Origin: Brachypterus glaber
Lineage: Eukaryota > Arthropoda > Insecta > Coleoptera > Kateretidae
NCBI GenBank assembly: GCA_958510825.1
Contig: OY294049.1
Coordinates: 21,011,536-21,075,535, forward strand
Direction: 5' to 3'
Length of the DNA: 64,000 nucleotides
The notes beneath the pieces are model-generated. The model had not been told where the DNA came from and searched no databases. It worked only from the letters and a program-made list of their open reading frames with translations. The position numbers were made by a program, and so were the translations under genes. How positions within the stretch are numbered: the first letter of the stretch is position 1; every line of letters begins with the position of its first letter. Below are positions 45,023-56,063 of this stretch, piece after piece.

Positions 45023-45229
45023 ATAAATAACTATTGTTTATTACAGGTTTCAAGCACAGAGTAGCTCTATTCCAGCTCTAGATTTAAAATTAACCCTCTA
45101 TCTAAAATTAAAATAAGTACATGTGTCATATCTTAATTTAATTTAGCAAAAATGGTTGATTCAATATGGTAGTATTATTTCAGGAATTTTAATGGATTTT
45201 GATTAAAAGTTCAGAATAGCCATGCTTCA
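45023..45229. other. Non-coding spacer
   Basis: Nothing recognisable. Confidence 0.35.
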
Positions 45230-46155
45230 CCCTTCGTTAGGCGCGCGGTCTACGATCGTAGACCATGCTTTTTTTTAGCTGGGTAACTTTTTACACGAAG
45301 TGTTTACGCTTGTGCCCCTTCGAGTAGCTGTGCATTATGCATCAATCTATTAGATCAGTAATAATTCACACTTTGAATGGGTATAATATTGTTTTTATTC
45401 ATATTGAAACCTGCCTGGTCTACGATTGTGTAAGTTTTTATGGTTTCTTTTTGTGAATATTGTTTTTCAAAGTTAGTTTATTAGTTTAAAGATAAATTAA
45501 AGATACAATATGTCTTTACCACCAAAAAAAAATAGCGGTTTATAGGAAGACACTGGCAAGATTCTTTTTGGGCATGAAAGAGCTCATACGTAATGTTTTT
45601 GATAAATAAGGTAATTTTCTGTTCTATAAAACTAAAAATTACTTTGGACACTAAATGTGCATAAGAAGGGAAAATAAATCGAAAAAAAAATGCTCAAAAT
45701 ATCATAACTACGATTGCAAAGAGCACATGTACAAGGCGCATGAGTTACTAAAATATTGCATGATTTCGAGTAAAATTTTATAATATTTTTTTCTTTTAAT
45801 TTAGGTGTTTTTTATTTTTTTATAATCGTACATGTTAAAAAAAACAAATTTTTTAGCTTCAGAAAGTTTGTTAAGTTATTTTAATTTTTTTTTACAAATT
45901 ACCGTAAAGATGTAAAATATATGTATATGTATATAGAATTGTATATCATTTTTCTTTTACCCTTAACACTTACTAAAACAATAATAATTTGAAAAAAAAT
46001 TGTAAATAACTTTTAAATACAACCAAATAAATAACATAAGATATTTGGTTTTTAAAAATATAAATATGTTTTTTTTTAAACAAAAAATAAAATGGTCTAC
46101 AAGTGTAGACCGCGCGCCTAACCACGTTACAAAAAGAGGCGCGCCAAACGAAGGG
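45230..46155. mobile_element. piggyBac-like non-autonomous element
   Basis: Ends CCCTTCGTTAGGCGCGCGGT (left) and, reversed, CCCTTCGTTTGGCGCGCC (right). TTAA follows the right end (46156-46159); TTCA precedes the left end (45226-45229), a one-base change from TTAA. Subterminal palindromes GGTCTACGATCGTAGACC (45247-45264) and GGTCTACAAGTGTAGACC (right) are typical of piggyBac family ends. ATGTCTTTACCACCAAAAAA at about 45510 opens an 11-codon peptide (MSLPPKKNSGL) that may be a transposase start remnant. No transposase core. Confidence 0.75.
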
Positions 46156-46439
46156 TTAATTTCGTTTAAATTTGACAACAATGAAAAAATTTATCTGCCG
46201 CAATATGTATATATCTACTACTTAATTTGCTGCTTTGAATTTAGAAATTTTTATCATTGATCCACATTAAGGTTCTTAAAAAATTCCATTATACCAAATG
46301 TAGCAAAATCGGACATTAAAAACACCCTAATGTTGCCGATTGTTGTTTCAGATATTATATTTAAAATCAGCTGTGCTGTTCACAAAATATCTGATTTTTT
46401 TATTCCTGGATAACTACGTCATAGTCTCGAGTTAAACTT
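46156..46439. other. Non-coding spacer
   Basis: Nothing recognisable. Confidence 0.35.
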
Positions 46440-46860
46440 TCCACTGAAAAAAATTGTATGTGATGAGTATGAGTATTTTTGGCCGCTGAACACGAATCCG
46501 ATTTTAGTTTTCACCAATCAGGTCAGTGTTTCAAAATAATCTAAAAAAAAACAGTTAGAAAACCGCTAGTTTTTAACTGTTTTTTAGGTTATTTTGAAAC
46601 GCTGACCTGATTGGTTGTTTGTATGACATCGGATTCGTATTCAGCGGCCAAAAATACATGGAAATGTATATTTTTAGCGTGCTGATTACACAGGAACGCA
46701 AAAAAACATCTTCTGTTCCAGAGCTGCATATACATTCCCATGTATTTTTGACCGCTGAACACGGATCCGATGTTAGTTTTGACCAATCAGGTCAGCGTTT
46801 TTAAAAAAATTACCCCAAAACCAGTTAAAAACTGGCGGTTTTTTGCTGTGCTTGTGTTAT
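46440..46860. mobile_element. Tripartite foldback with GGCCGCTGAACACGAATCCG motif
   Basis: One module of about 105 bp (TTTTTGGCCGCTGAACACGA, CCAATCAGGTCAG, AAAACxGTTAxAAACxGC) occurs three times: forward at about 46470-46580, inverse at about 46560-46665 and forward again at 46735-46840. Two dyads can therefore compete for pairing with the middle copy. The open frames across it are artefacts. Confidence 0.8.
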
Positions 46861-47670
46861 TAATACACAAGAAGAGGTATGCCTGTGTTTTAGCGAATAT
46901 TTATTAAAAATTAAACATTTTAAGTGTTTTTTTAATTATTTATCATTTTTTCCGTGTTGTCTTCAACTACTTTTACGTTTGCGTTTTAATAAAATTTCAC
47001 CTAAACTCGCTGTAACTGCAAACTGTAAACAACCTAAAATGTTAACAAAATATTACTACCGTTATAAAACCACAATAAAACACTTAATGTTTAATAAACT
47101 TTCTTCATAATTACCAAAGCATGAGGTGAATTTGGTAATATAATGTATACTTCGCACATTTACGACTAAAAGAGTATTAAAAGGACAGAATTTTTTTATT
47201 TTAATCAAAAATATAAAGAATATTAACTAAATATTCCATCCATCTACTATTACCGTTTTTCATTTATACATTTGCTGTTTTAATGAAGTTTCACCTAAAA
47301 CGTTACTAACTATAAACAAACTGTAATGTTAACAAAATATATAACCGAGTGCTCCAAGCACAATTACACCACAGTCAAATGCTCACTGTTAAATAAACAC
47401 TGTTTATCAATACCAAAAGCAGGTGGAGAAAATGTGTACTCACGATAAAAAAGGCCTTGCTCGTCGAGTAGTGTTTAGTATAAGCGACCATCAATATTCG
47501 ATTCCTAGGTCTCAATCACTCTACTTTTTAGAAAGACCTTAAGAAAGAGGGGCCAGATATATACCGAGAAGGGCAAATATGGGCAACCAACATGAAATAC
47601 GATGCCATTTTGCCGTGTAAATTTAAATTTATAACCCATATTATATGGTCTAAATGAACAGCTGTAGGAA
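46861..47670. other. Non-coding stretch
   Basis: AAGTTTCACCTAAAAC and AACAAAATAT recur at about 46995-47050 and 47285-47340, suggesting an old duplication of about 290 bp. No gene. Confidence 0.4.
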
Positions 47671-47946
47671 AATGCTAAATTGGAAAAAGTGGAGATAATA
47701 ATAAAAAAAGGAAAATGGCAGTGGATTGGACATACCCTAAGAAAACCCCAGTCAAATATTACCAGACAAGCCCTAGACTTTACATCACAGGGAACAAGAA
47801 GGGTTGGAAGACCAAAAGAAACCCTGAAAAGAAACTTAACAAAATAGTGCGAGAAACAGAATTTAATATGGAATGAAATAAAAACAAAAGCAAGAAACAG
47901 GACAGAATGGAAGACGATCTTCAAGAACATATCAACAGATGGATAA
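47671..47946 (+). pseudogene. LINE C-terminal fragment (RTE/Jockey-like)
   Basis: Reading from 47671 the frame gives LEKVEIIIKKGKWQWIGHTL, RKPQSNITRQALDF, GTRRVGRPKETLKRNL, then a TAG stop, then WNEIKTKARNRTEWKTIF to TAA at 47944. GKWxWIGHTLRKPxxNITRQAL plus RRVGRPK is the typical C-terminal tail of an insect LINE protein, downstream of the RT. The 3' flank (to about 48075) ends in an AAGAAGAAGAAAA tail. It is a different family from the fragment at 15054. The opposite-strand frame at 47505-47930 is its shadow. Confidence 0.8.
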
Positions 47947-48464
47947 TAAAGAAAGACGTAATAAAAACTCGGTGCATGGGACTAGCTTACCCATCACTGG
48001 TTTGAGTATAAAGCTAAGAAACGCCAGTCGTGGCGCCTCTTGCTCCACGCGGAGATATGAGTCTAAGAAGAAGAAAATTATATGGCCGGTTTCAAGCTTT
48101 TAGTCTATATCCATCACTGTATTAAATCCAAAACTTTTTTATTTTTATAGACCGCACATATGTAATAGTATTGCGTATAAAAATTAGAGTGGTATCTTTA
48201 GTATTTATATAAAATTTTTATCAAAATATATCGAAAAAATACGAAAAAATTTAATTTTTTGAATTTAGGAACCTATAAAAAAACAAACGAATAATTTTAA
48301 TCCGCTTTTTTTGGCTTAAAACCCTATTAATAGAGAACCAATCCACTGAAAAAAAAGTAAATTAGATCTTAATTATTATTTATTATTTTTACTAAAACTA
48401 TAGGCAAAAAAAACATTATGCGCTATATCTCAAAAAAAAGCTGATCGAGAAAAACGGAAAAAAG
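47947..48464. other. LINE 3' UTR, then non-coding
   Basis: 47947-48075 is probably the untranslated 3' end of the LINE fragment (GGCGCCTCTTGCTCCACGCG, then AAG repeats). The rest has no recognisable feature. Confidence 0.4.
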
Positions 48465-48560
48465 TTCCGAAATCAGCTGAGAAAAAATAGCCAGATGTAA
48501 TTAAAAGGTCTACTGCAAATAAAAAAAATCTTGTTTTGTAAAGCAGTGTTATGAATTGCT
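48465..48560 (-). repeat. Diverged relative of the 267-bp repeat
   Basis: GTTCCGAAATCAGCTGAGAA, ATAGCCAGATGTAATTAAAA and AAAGCAGTGTTAT correspond in inverse to the end of the units at 20095-20628. Confidence 0.5.
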
Positions 48561-48977
48561 TATCAAAAGTTTAATTCTGAAATGAAACTATGTTTAAATA
48601 AAACTTTTTAGGGAGTGTCATTAAAAACATTTTGTTTAACGCCCTACCAATAAAAAGGCTCTTTTCTGACATCACTATATAAATTTTCATTAATAAAGTT
48701 TGCACATAATTTTTAATCACAATTATTATACATGACTGGGTCCAACAAAATGATTTTTAAAATTAAATCACGATCAAAATTTTTGGTTAAACGATGAAAA
48801 ATTAATTATTTGATTGGTAGTATCAGCCTTAATTTTAAATTTATATAGACGGAGTAATGAACAATTTAATTTAATTAAAATCTGGGCTAAGTTTTCAGAG
48901 CTATTATTTTTTCCGGATAAACTACGGGTTGCTGATATCACTAGGCAACACGGTTTCTTGCCCTTGTCATGTGGTTA
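48561..48977. other. Non-coding stretch
   Basis: Nothing recognisable. Confidence 0.35.
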
Positions 48978-49160
48978 TTAACTAATTTTGGGTCGCTGAG
49001 GCCGCATCTGGCCTCAGAATATATCTATTATCTAAGGTTTCTAAGAAAATTGAGATAAAAGTGGTAAAAAATCATTATTTTAGCCCTCTTTTGTTCTAAA
49101 ATCATGGGAGATAAAAATATAACGAGGACAAATTTAGATTCGGCGACTCAATATTAGTTA
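48978..49160. repeat. Foldback with GGTCGCTGAGGCC motif
   Basis: TAATTTTGGGTCGCTGAGGC (about 48981-49000) is partly inverted as TTCGGCGACTCAATATTA at about 49139-49156. A truncated member of the same foldback group as those at 52.4-53.9 kb. Confidence 0.5.
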
Positions 49161-49860
49161 AAAAATACCCAACTTAGGCTATGGAATATTTAAATTCATA
49201 GGTAGAATAAATAGGGATATTACGAAAAAAAAAATAAAAAAAATGGATCCTGTGACAAAAATAAGTAGGGGTAGGGGATAAGGAGAAGGGTGCATAAGAG
49301 GACAAGCTTATCGCCCCGTACTCATGCTAAAAATCGTCAAAAATCATCACTAGGGGTCAAAAATGAACTAAAAATATTTTACGTAATATGGTTCTTATGT
49401 AATAAAGTAACATTTTTATGATGTAGAACCATTAAAAAATAAAAAAAAAATAAAATACACAGTATTTTCTTTTATAAATTATTTTTAAAATGGCATAATT
49501 GCCTGTACTAAAATTTCAAAAATAAGACGTGCTGGATTTTTTTAAGGTCAAATTCGGATTCTGGGCCTTTAAATTGATAAGAAAAATATATTCTTTGGGC
49601 TCGGGAAAAAAGTTTACACTGTGTGCTTTAATTTTATTTATTTACTTTTTACGAACAAACTAAGCAAAAAATAATAAAAATTATTTGTATAAATATTTTT
49701 GTAGAGAATTTTATAATCTACAAAATAAGTCCTATAAGTGTTTTAAACAAATTTGATAGTTTTGCGACAAATGAGCAATTAAGTAAACTCTGCACTTTCA
49801 TTTTAAGCTTTTTATTTTTTTTTCGCGTACTTACTCTGACAGTAGGTCCTTGATATATAG
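49161..49860. other. Non-coding stretch
   Basis: GGTCAAATTCGGATTCTGGG near 49549 is the shared foldback motif in reverse. A similar line, GGTCAGATTCGGATTCTACG, lies near 50509. No gene. Confidence 0.4.
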
Positions 49861-50395
49861 ATTTTATCCAACACCTTCACAGAAACACTTGTTTTGAGTA
49901 CTATTTAAAATGTCAAAAGTGAGTTTTTTTCCACTAGTGACTAAAAAATTTTTCACCCACTCTTTTACGTACAGCTTTTGATCTCACCCAAAATTAGTTA
50001 CATACCCTATTAATTAAGTATTATAACTATTCTATAAATAGAAGCACGTTAAGTAAACCATAACAAATTAAAGAAAACCCCAAATAATTCTTTAGTTTTT
50101 GAATAAAATACTGTTTTTATTAAAAATTCTGTCATCACCGCGTCCATTTTGACGTTTGTAAGAAATGTAAAACTAGCAATTGTTTATTTTTAATAGGCAT
50201 ACTTAGGCCATGGCAACCTATTATTTTAGTATAAAGAAAACTTAATCTTAATATTTTTGACATAACTTTTCGCAAAATTATAGATTTTTATTTAAAAATA
50301 AAAGGTGTTGGATAAAATTAAATTCTCAACTCGTGTATTAAGTGATTTTATCCACTTAATACACTAGTTAAGAAAATAGTTTTTTGAATTTTTCG
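49861..50395. mobile_element. Inverted-repeat element with ATTTTATCCAACACCTT ends
   Basis: ATTTTATCCAACACCTT (49861-49877) is perfectly inverted at 50302-50318. Just outside is a hairpin (ACTCGTGTATTAAGTG/CACTTAATACACTAGTT, about 50330-50370). The interior word ATCACCGCGTCCATTTTGAC resembles family G (19100), so this may be a distant member. Confidence 0.55.
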
Positions 50396-51111
50396 TATTT
50401 TTTTTTAATATACCCTAAAATTTTCAAAATTCTACTCTTTTTTTTAAGATTTTGAAAAAAACGTCCTTATTACCTGGACTTATATCTCAAAAATTTTAGG
50501 TGCTGGAAAGGTCAGATTCGGATTCTACGCCCTCGAATTAGTAAGAAAATTTTACTTTCCGATCGGGGTAAAAAAAAAGTTGCGATTAGTGTATTTTGCG
50601 CAAAGTAGAAATGAAAATAAATGATTTTCACAAAGAGAATACTAATTCTAATGTTACGTGTTTGTCATACTTTTGTCATATACTTTTTGCAAGTATAAAA
50701 ATAATTGTTATACATATTTAACTAATTTTGAAAAATTGAATATTTAGTTTCGAGTTCAGTTAGTACTTGTTTCCAACAAACTAGTATCAGTAAATTTTTT
50801 TGTTATTTTTGTTACCTTTATTATTTTAAAAAATACTCAGTATAAATATCTACTTGCCAACTTTCATTTAAGTTTTTTTAAAACTCAATACAAGAAATTT
50901 TATTATTCTTACTTCAAGTTTTAATCTATTAGTCAAAGTAAGATAGGTATTTAACTTTAATCAAGCAAAACATTTTAATTAAGAACATGCTTATGGATAT
51001 ACAAACGCTTGAGCCAATTGATCAGAATAATAATTAATTATTTATTCTCTATTTTTTCTCTGTGTGTGATGGAATAAACCAAAATAGAAAAATCTCTCAG
51101 CCTATGTCAGC
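50396..51111. other. Non-coding stretch
   Basis: Apart from the GGTCAGATTCGGATTC motif at 50508-50530, nothing recognisable. Confidence 0.35.
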
Positions 51112-51881
51112 TTGGGGTGGACCTTATATTTTTTTATCATCTTAAAATTTAGGTGGAACTAGAATATTATAAACTCGTCGAGAATTGTCTGTAATTTTTG
51201 TATAAGTGAAATATTTAAAGGGCTTGAAATCTAATTTTTTTCCGTTTGAACATAAAAAATTATGTGCCAAATTTCAAAATGATCAGTCACTAAAATTTAT
51301 GGATTATTTTTATGTAATGCATTTTAATATTTATTTACAGATAATATTAAAATAATTTAACCAAAAAAAATAAGCTAGGCGCCAAATAAGAGCTCCTTAA
51401 TAAGCCACTTTGAGAAGCCCTTATTTGGCACTTAGCTTGTTTTATTTTAGTAAAATATTTTAATATAATGAATAAAATTTAGATTGTATTAAATAAAAAT
51501 AAACTCAGTCCGATCTGATACATTTTAAAATGTTTGTTTATCGTTTCACCCACATTTATGGTAGAAATTCGTAAATTTTAGTGTTAGGGGCAACTTTGGA
51601 GCAATTTTCGGCAAGGGTTAGAGTCTTTTGATCGTTTTGAAAATTGGCACATAATTTTGTAAGCTCAAAAGAAAAAAAATAAGATTTCAAACCCTTCAAA
51701 TTTTTCACATACAAAAATTGCAGACAATTTTCAACGGTTTTTACTATTCATGGGTAATTTTACGAATATTAGGGGCCCAATTAGGACCCTTAAACAAGTT
51801 TCATAACTCGTATTTTCAGAATTTTCTAGTTAAACCTAAATAATAATTTTAAGATAATGAAAAAATATAAGGACCACCCTA
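51112..51881. mobile_element. 0.77-kb foldback element, hAT-like
   Basis: Ends TTGGGGTGGACCTTATATTT (left) and, reversed, TAGGGTGGTCCTTATATTTT. Arms pair through CTTAAAATTxTTxAGGT, GAATTGTCTGTAATTTTTGT and AATTATGTGCCAAATTTCAA. The flanks ATGTCAGC (51104-51111) and ATACCAGC (51882-51889) are a plausible 8-bp target repeat with two changes. A small hairpin, AAGCTAGGCGCCAAATAAG, with its inverse lies near the middle (51368-51445). No coding. Confidence 0.75.
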
Positions 51882-52449
51882 ATACCAGCAAATAAAAACT
51901 AATTTAATATTAATAGATTCCATTTTAAAAATTTAAATTTTGCACATAACTAATATGCTGAAATTCTGAAGTGCATTATGAATTATTAATATTCAGATGA
52001 AGAGGAATTTTAATTTTCACCTTATAACTATAAAACTCTCGAACTAAGTTTGGATAATTTAAATTGTTCTCAACTACAAAACTTAGTAGGTAACTAAACT
52101 TTGTAGGAATCTTTTTAACCTTAACTTTTCAATGAATTATATACCAGATGTAAGTGATGCCGAACTATTTTTTGTACTTCCGGGTTTCCAGAAGAAAACA
52201 ACACTAAAACTTATTAATACAATCTCCCTTTTTGTTTTCTATGACAGCTGAGATGTTATGAAACTTACAGATTTTAATAGAATTTAATACCTGACATTTA
52301 ACTAAATTCCCGACAAAATTCTAAGAATATATATTTTTTTGTACAGATTTAACAAAAGTTTAATTTTTTTAATTTACTGATAAAGTAAATTTTTAGCATC
52401 GCAATGCATCGTGCACACTGGTCTGGAAACAATTTTTAGCTTAACTTTC
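51882..52449. other. Non-coding stretch
   Basis: Nothing recognisable. Confidence 0.35.
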
Positions 52450-53926
52450 ATATAACCCAAGTTTTTTTCATAATTTAATTATTTGGAGCCTTGGCTTCTT
52501 TTCAAGACCAAATTAAAAAAAAATCTATCAATGCGTTTTTAAGAAAAACGATTTTCATTTGTTTTAACAAAAAAATTGAGATATTTAAAAATTATTTTAG
52601 ATATTCAGATTTTACGTCAAAAAGTGAGAAAAAGGTGTTCATAGACGTTTGAGCTAAATCGCTTTTTGAGGGAGCTAGCGTACTTTTAAAGCGCATTTTT
52701 AGAATATTTATCACCTCATAACTCGGAAACGGTTTAATTTATTGACATGAAATTTTTACTGTAGAATAGAACCAATAAATGTAAACAATCAACGTTTTAC
52801 TAAAATTAATTTTTTGACCAGGGGCGTAGGTAATGTGTGTCTCTTAATTTCTCTGTAAAACTCCGCTCCTGGTTAAACATTTAATTTTTATGTCATAACA
52901 TAATAATGTTTATTGATTGCATACTATAGTAAAAATTTTAAGTCAATAAGTTAAACCGTTTCTGAGTTATGAAGTGAATAATATTCTAAATATGCCCCTT
53001 AAACGTGCTCTAGCTCCCCTAAGAAGCCATTCAACACAAAGGTTCATAACTTTTTTCTCACTTTTTGACGTAAAATCTACTATTTTTTTGTCAAAACAAA
53101 TAAAAATACTTTTTCCTCAAAAACGCATCAATAGATTTTTCTAAATTTAGTCTTAAAAAGATGATAAAGCTCCAAATAATTAAATTACACAGCCACACAA
53201 TTTTTTTTCATATTCCAGAGACTAGACTAATGCATTTTTATATTTTTGGGGTCGCTGAGGCCAAATCTGACATCAGAATTGCTCCATCAGGTCACAATTT
53301 TTTTCCACCCATAAAAATATATGAATTTAAAAAATTTTCAAGCACTTTTTTAAGTGTAGAAAAAAATTGTGATCTGATGGTGCAATTCTGAGGTCAGATT
53401 CGGTTCCAGCGACCCCTAAAATATAAAAATGAGTTGTTCTAGTCCCTGCCACATAAACATTTTTTAGAGACTAGACCAACGCATTTTTATATTGAAACTG
53501 AATCTAAGCTCAGAATTGCTCCATCGGGTCCCAATTTTTTTCTACACTAAAAAACATCTGAATTTAAGAAATTTTCGCTCCTTTTTTTGAGTGTATAAAA
53601 AAGTTGTGATCTGATGGAGCACCCATAAAAATATATGAATTTAAAAAATTTTCTAGCACTTTTTTAAGTGTAGAAAAAAATTGTGATCTGATGGAGCAAT
53701 TCTAAGGTCAGATTCGGTTTCAACGACCCCTAAAATATAAAAATGCGTTGTTCTAGTCCCTACCACATTAACATTGTTTAGAGACTAGACCAACGCATTT
53801 TTATATTTTCGGGGTGGCTGAAACTGAATCTGAGCTCAGAATTGCTCCATCGGGTCGCAATTTTTTTCTGGAATATGAAAAAAAATTGTTTTTGTGTGGC
53901 TGTGATGAAAAAAAACTTGGGTTATA
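52450..53926. mobile_element. Compound nested foldback element (1.48 kb)
   Basis: Outer ends ATATAACCCAAGTTTTTTTC (52449-52468) and its inverse (53907-53927) enclose two inner palindromes. The first, about 52473-53183, has arms TAATTTAATTATTTGGAGC.../...GCTCCAAATAATTAAATTA and a centre near 52830. The second, about 53187-53904, has ends CACAGCCACACAATTTTTTT and its inverse. Inside the second, GGTCGCTGAGGCCAAATCTG modules and TGATGGAGCAATTCT modules alternate in both orientations at least four times. The first palindrome probably inserted beside one end of the second. Open frames inside are palindrome artefacts. Confidence 0.8.
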
Positions 53927-54551
53927 TAATAGTTGCTTTTTATCTATGTCTTAGGATATTACGTAATATTCAGATCAAGTGGCTCAAATGCAGGAATTCC
54001 AGACTAGTTTTATTTTTTATTTTAGGCGATAAAAAAATGCGCACTCCTGTTATAAAAATATTGCCTATTTTGCGTTTACCCTTGACTGGTATAGTCAAAT
54101 TAAACAACTTTACACTACGATAATCTAACCCTTTAGGGGACAAGAGGTAGAACGTTATGTTAGGCTAATTTGAACAACTGCATTTTAATAAAATGGGTAT
54201 TTTTAGAAAAAAAACGCTTTTATTTTATTCAAAAATGCACACAAATGTGAGCCTAAGGAAGCTTCTATAAAAAAAATAAAAACCACTTTAAGGGCTTCAC
54301 TCTTTATTTTTTTATCATATAAGGATTTTAATAAGTTTTCAATGCAAAAGAATAATTAACATCTTAGGTGCACCTACAAAATATCCAAAAACAGACGGTT
54401 TTCGGTATTACTCAAAATTTCTTCCATAGATTTTTCCCTTAACAATAACTGACATCAATTTTGTATGAAAATAAGAAAAAACATATTTTCGACCAGCCGT
54501 GAGGGGTTATGATTTGCAGTATGCATTGCCGCATTTCGTCTTCATTTTGGT
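53927..54551. other. Non-coding stretch
   Basis: The plus-strand frame 53842-54123 mostly lies in the foldback flank and has no domain. Nothing else recognised. Confidence 0.35.
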
Positions 54552-54700
54552 CTATGTGGTAAAATTTCTTACTTTTTCTTTGTTTCTGTGTTTCTTATTT
54601 TTTCTATTCTTCTGATTCTCAATAGTCGTCTAAGGTATCTAATTTCAGCAGATTGCAACTTTCTTTCGTGTCTTTCTGTGAGAACCAAGTTTTCACATCC
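54552..54700 (-). pseudogene. LINE C-terminal fragment, decayed (minus strand)
   Basis: Read from 54700 downward the frame gives GCENLVLTERHERKLQSAEI, RYLRRLLRIRR, IEKIRNTETKKK and a TAA stop. GCExWVLTERHERKLQAAEMRYLRR is a well-known block in insect LINE proteins, just after the RT catalytic region and upstream of the WIGH tail seen at 47671. Only about 45 codons remain. It directly precedes the next LINE on the opposite strand. Confidence 0.75.
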
Positions 54701-54839
54701 TTATGTTACAACCATTATACATAAATATTTTATTAAAAATACTACAATACGTATAAAATAAATACAGCGGGTAATAATTGTAAAGAAGGTGGGAATGTCA
54801 TAAATGAGGTACATAACTAATAACTCGAAATTAAAAGAA

Positions 54840-56063
54840 AAAAATAATATCAACATTGTGGATGACTCTGGCCAAATAGTAGATGATAAAACTACGGCAG
54901 ACATTTTTAATGATTTTATTATAAATGTAGGCAGTAATATGGCAGAAAAAAAATAATACACCAGATCAACAGTGTCGGCGCATAAGTAAGTCCCTATTTT
55001 TAAAGCCTGTCACAAAAAATGAACTAGTTATTAAAATATCACAGTTAAAGTCTAAATCTGCTTCAGGGCTGGATGGAATTTCAGCTACAACAATTAAAAA
55101 AATGCATTTGTTTCTTTTGGATCCCTTGATACACATTTTAAATTTATGCTTTGAGTCAGGTCAAATTCCAAAACAATTTAAAGAATCAAAAGTCACTCCA
55201 ATCCATAAGTCCGGCGATAAGCATAATCCCAATAACTACAGGCCAATTTCAGTCATTAATAATTTTGCCAAAATTTTTGAAATGTGTGTTAAGGATCGCC
55301 TCATGGATTTTTTAGAAAATAATAAAATCTTAGATAAAAATCAGTTTGGTTTTAGAAAAGGGTTAAATACTGAACGTGCCATATTAGAATTTGTTAAGGA
55401 GGTAACTACCAACTTACATAATAAAATTATTGCAGTATTTCTTGATCTGGCAAAGGCTTTCGATACAGTCTCACACAAAAAATTATTAAAAAAGTTAGAA
55501 AATTTAGGAATTAGAGGTATGCTTTTAAAACTATTTAAAAACTATTTAAAACATAGGATGCAGCAGGTAAAAATTAATAATTCACTGAGTGACCCAAAAG
55601 AAATTCTTATGGGGGGCAGCAAGGAACGGTCCTAGGACCAATACTTTTTTTGATATACATCAATGAATTAAGCACAATTCAAAATCTTGGCGGCATTATT
55701 GTCAGTTATGCTGATGACACCGCCATAATATTTTTGGGTAACAACTGGGAAGAGGCATACCGAAAGTCTGAGTTAGGTCTCGAGATACTGCAAAACTGGT
55801 TAAATAATAATCTATTAAGCCTTAATTTAAAAAAGACAAAATTTTTAACTTTTACTCTCTTAGCTAATGATCAACCGCAAATAAACTTCTTAACAATCCA
55901 CAAAACAAACTGCGATAAAAATCTTTGTGACTATGGCACCATTGATAAATCTGATACAATCACTTATTTAGGTATAAAAATTGATCATAATCTAAGATAG
56001 CACGAACAATCAGCATTTTTGGTAAAGAAACTCAGAAGCTTGATACATAAGTTCTACCAATTG
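54840..56063 (+). pseudogene. LINE reverse transcriptase, N-terminal and catalytic part
   Basis: The linker IVDDSGQIVDDKTTADIFND and FIINVGSNMAEK is read from about 54855. A shift near 54955 leads to LKPVTKNELVIKISQLKSKS and SGLDGIS (RT block 0). From 55102 an uninterrupted run to 55635 carries VTPIHKSGDKHNPNNYRPIS, QFGFRKGLNTERA and the catalytic motif A FLDLAKAFDTVSH (Asp at 55444-55446). A frame change at about 55613 disrupts the GVPQGT block, leaving GQQGTVLGPILF in the new frame. YADD follows at 55707-55718, with a TAG stop at 55998-56000. Reading resumes SAFLVKKLRSLIHKFYQL up to the insertion. Family order fits CR1/Jockey-type LINEs. Confidence 0.85.

Noticed and set aside
45963..46260. 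Two overlapping frames at the right end of the 45.2-kb element
   Set aside because: They read opposite strands of the piggyBac-like terminal region; peptide content is low-complexity.
47505..47930. 141-codon minus-strand frame
   Set aside because: Antisense of the LINE C-terminal tail read on the plus strand at 47671-47946.
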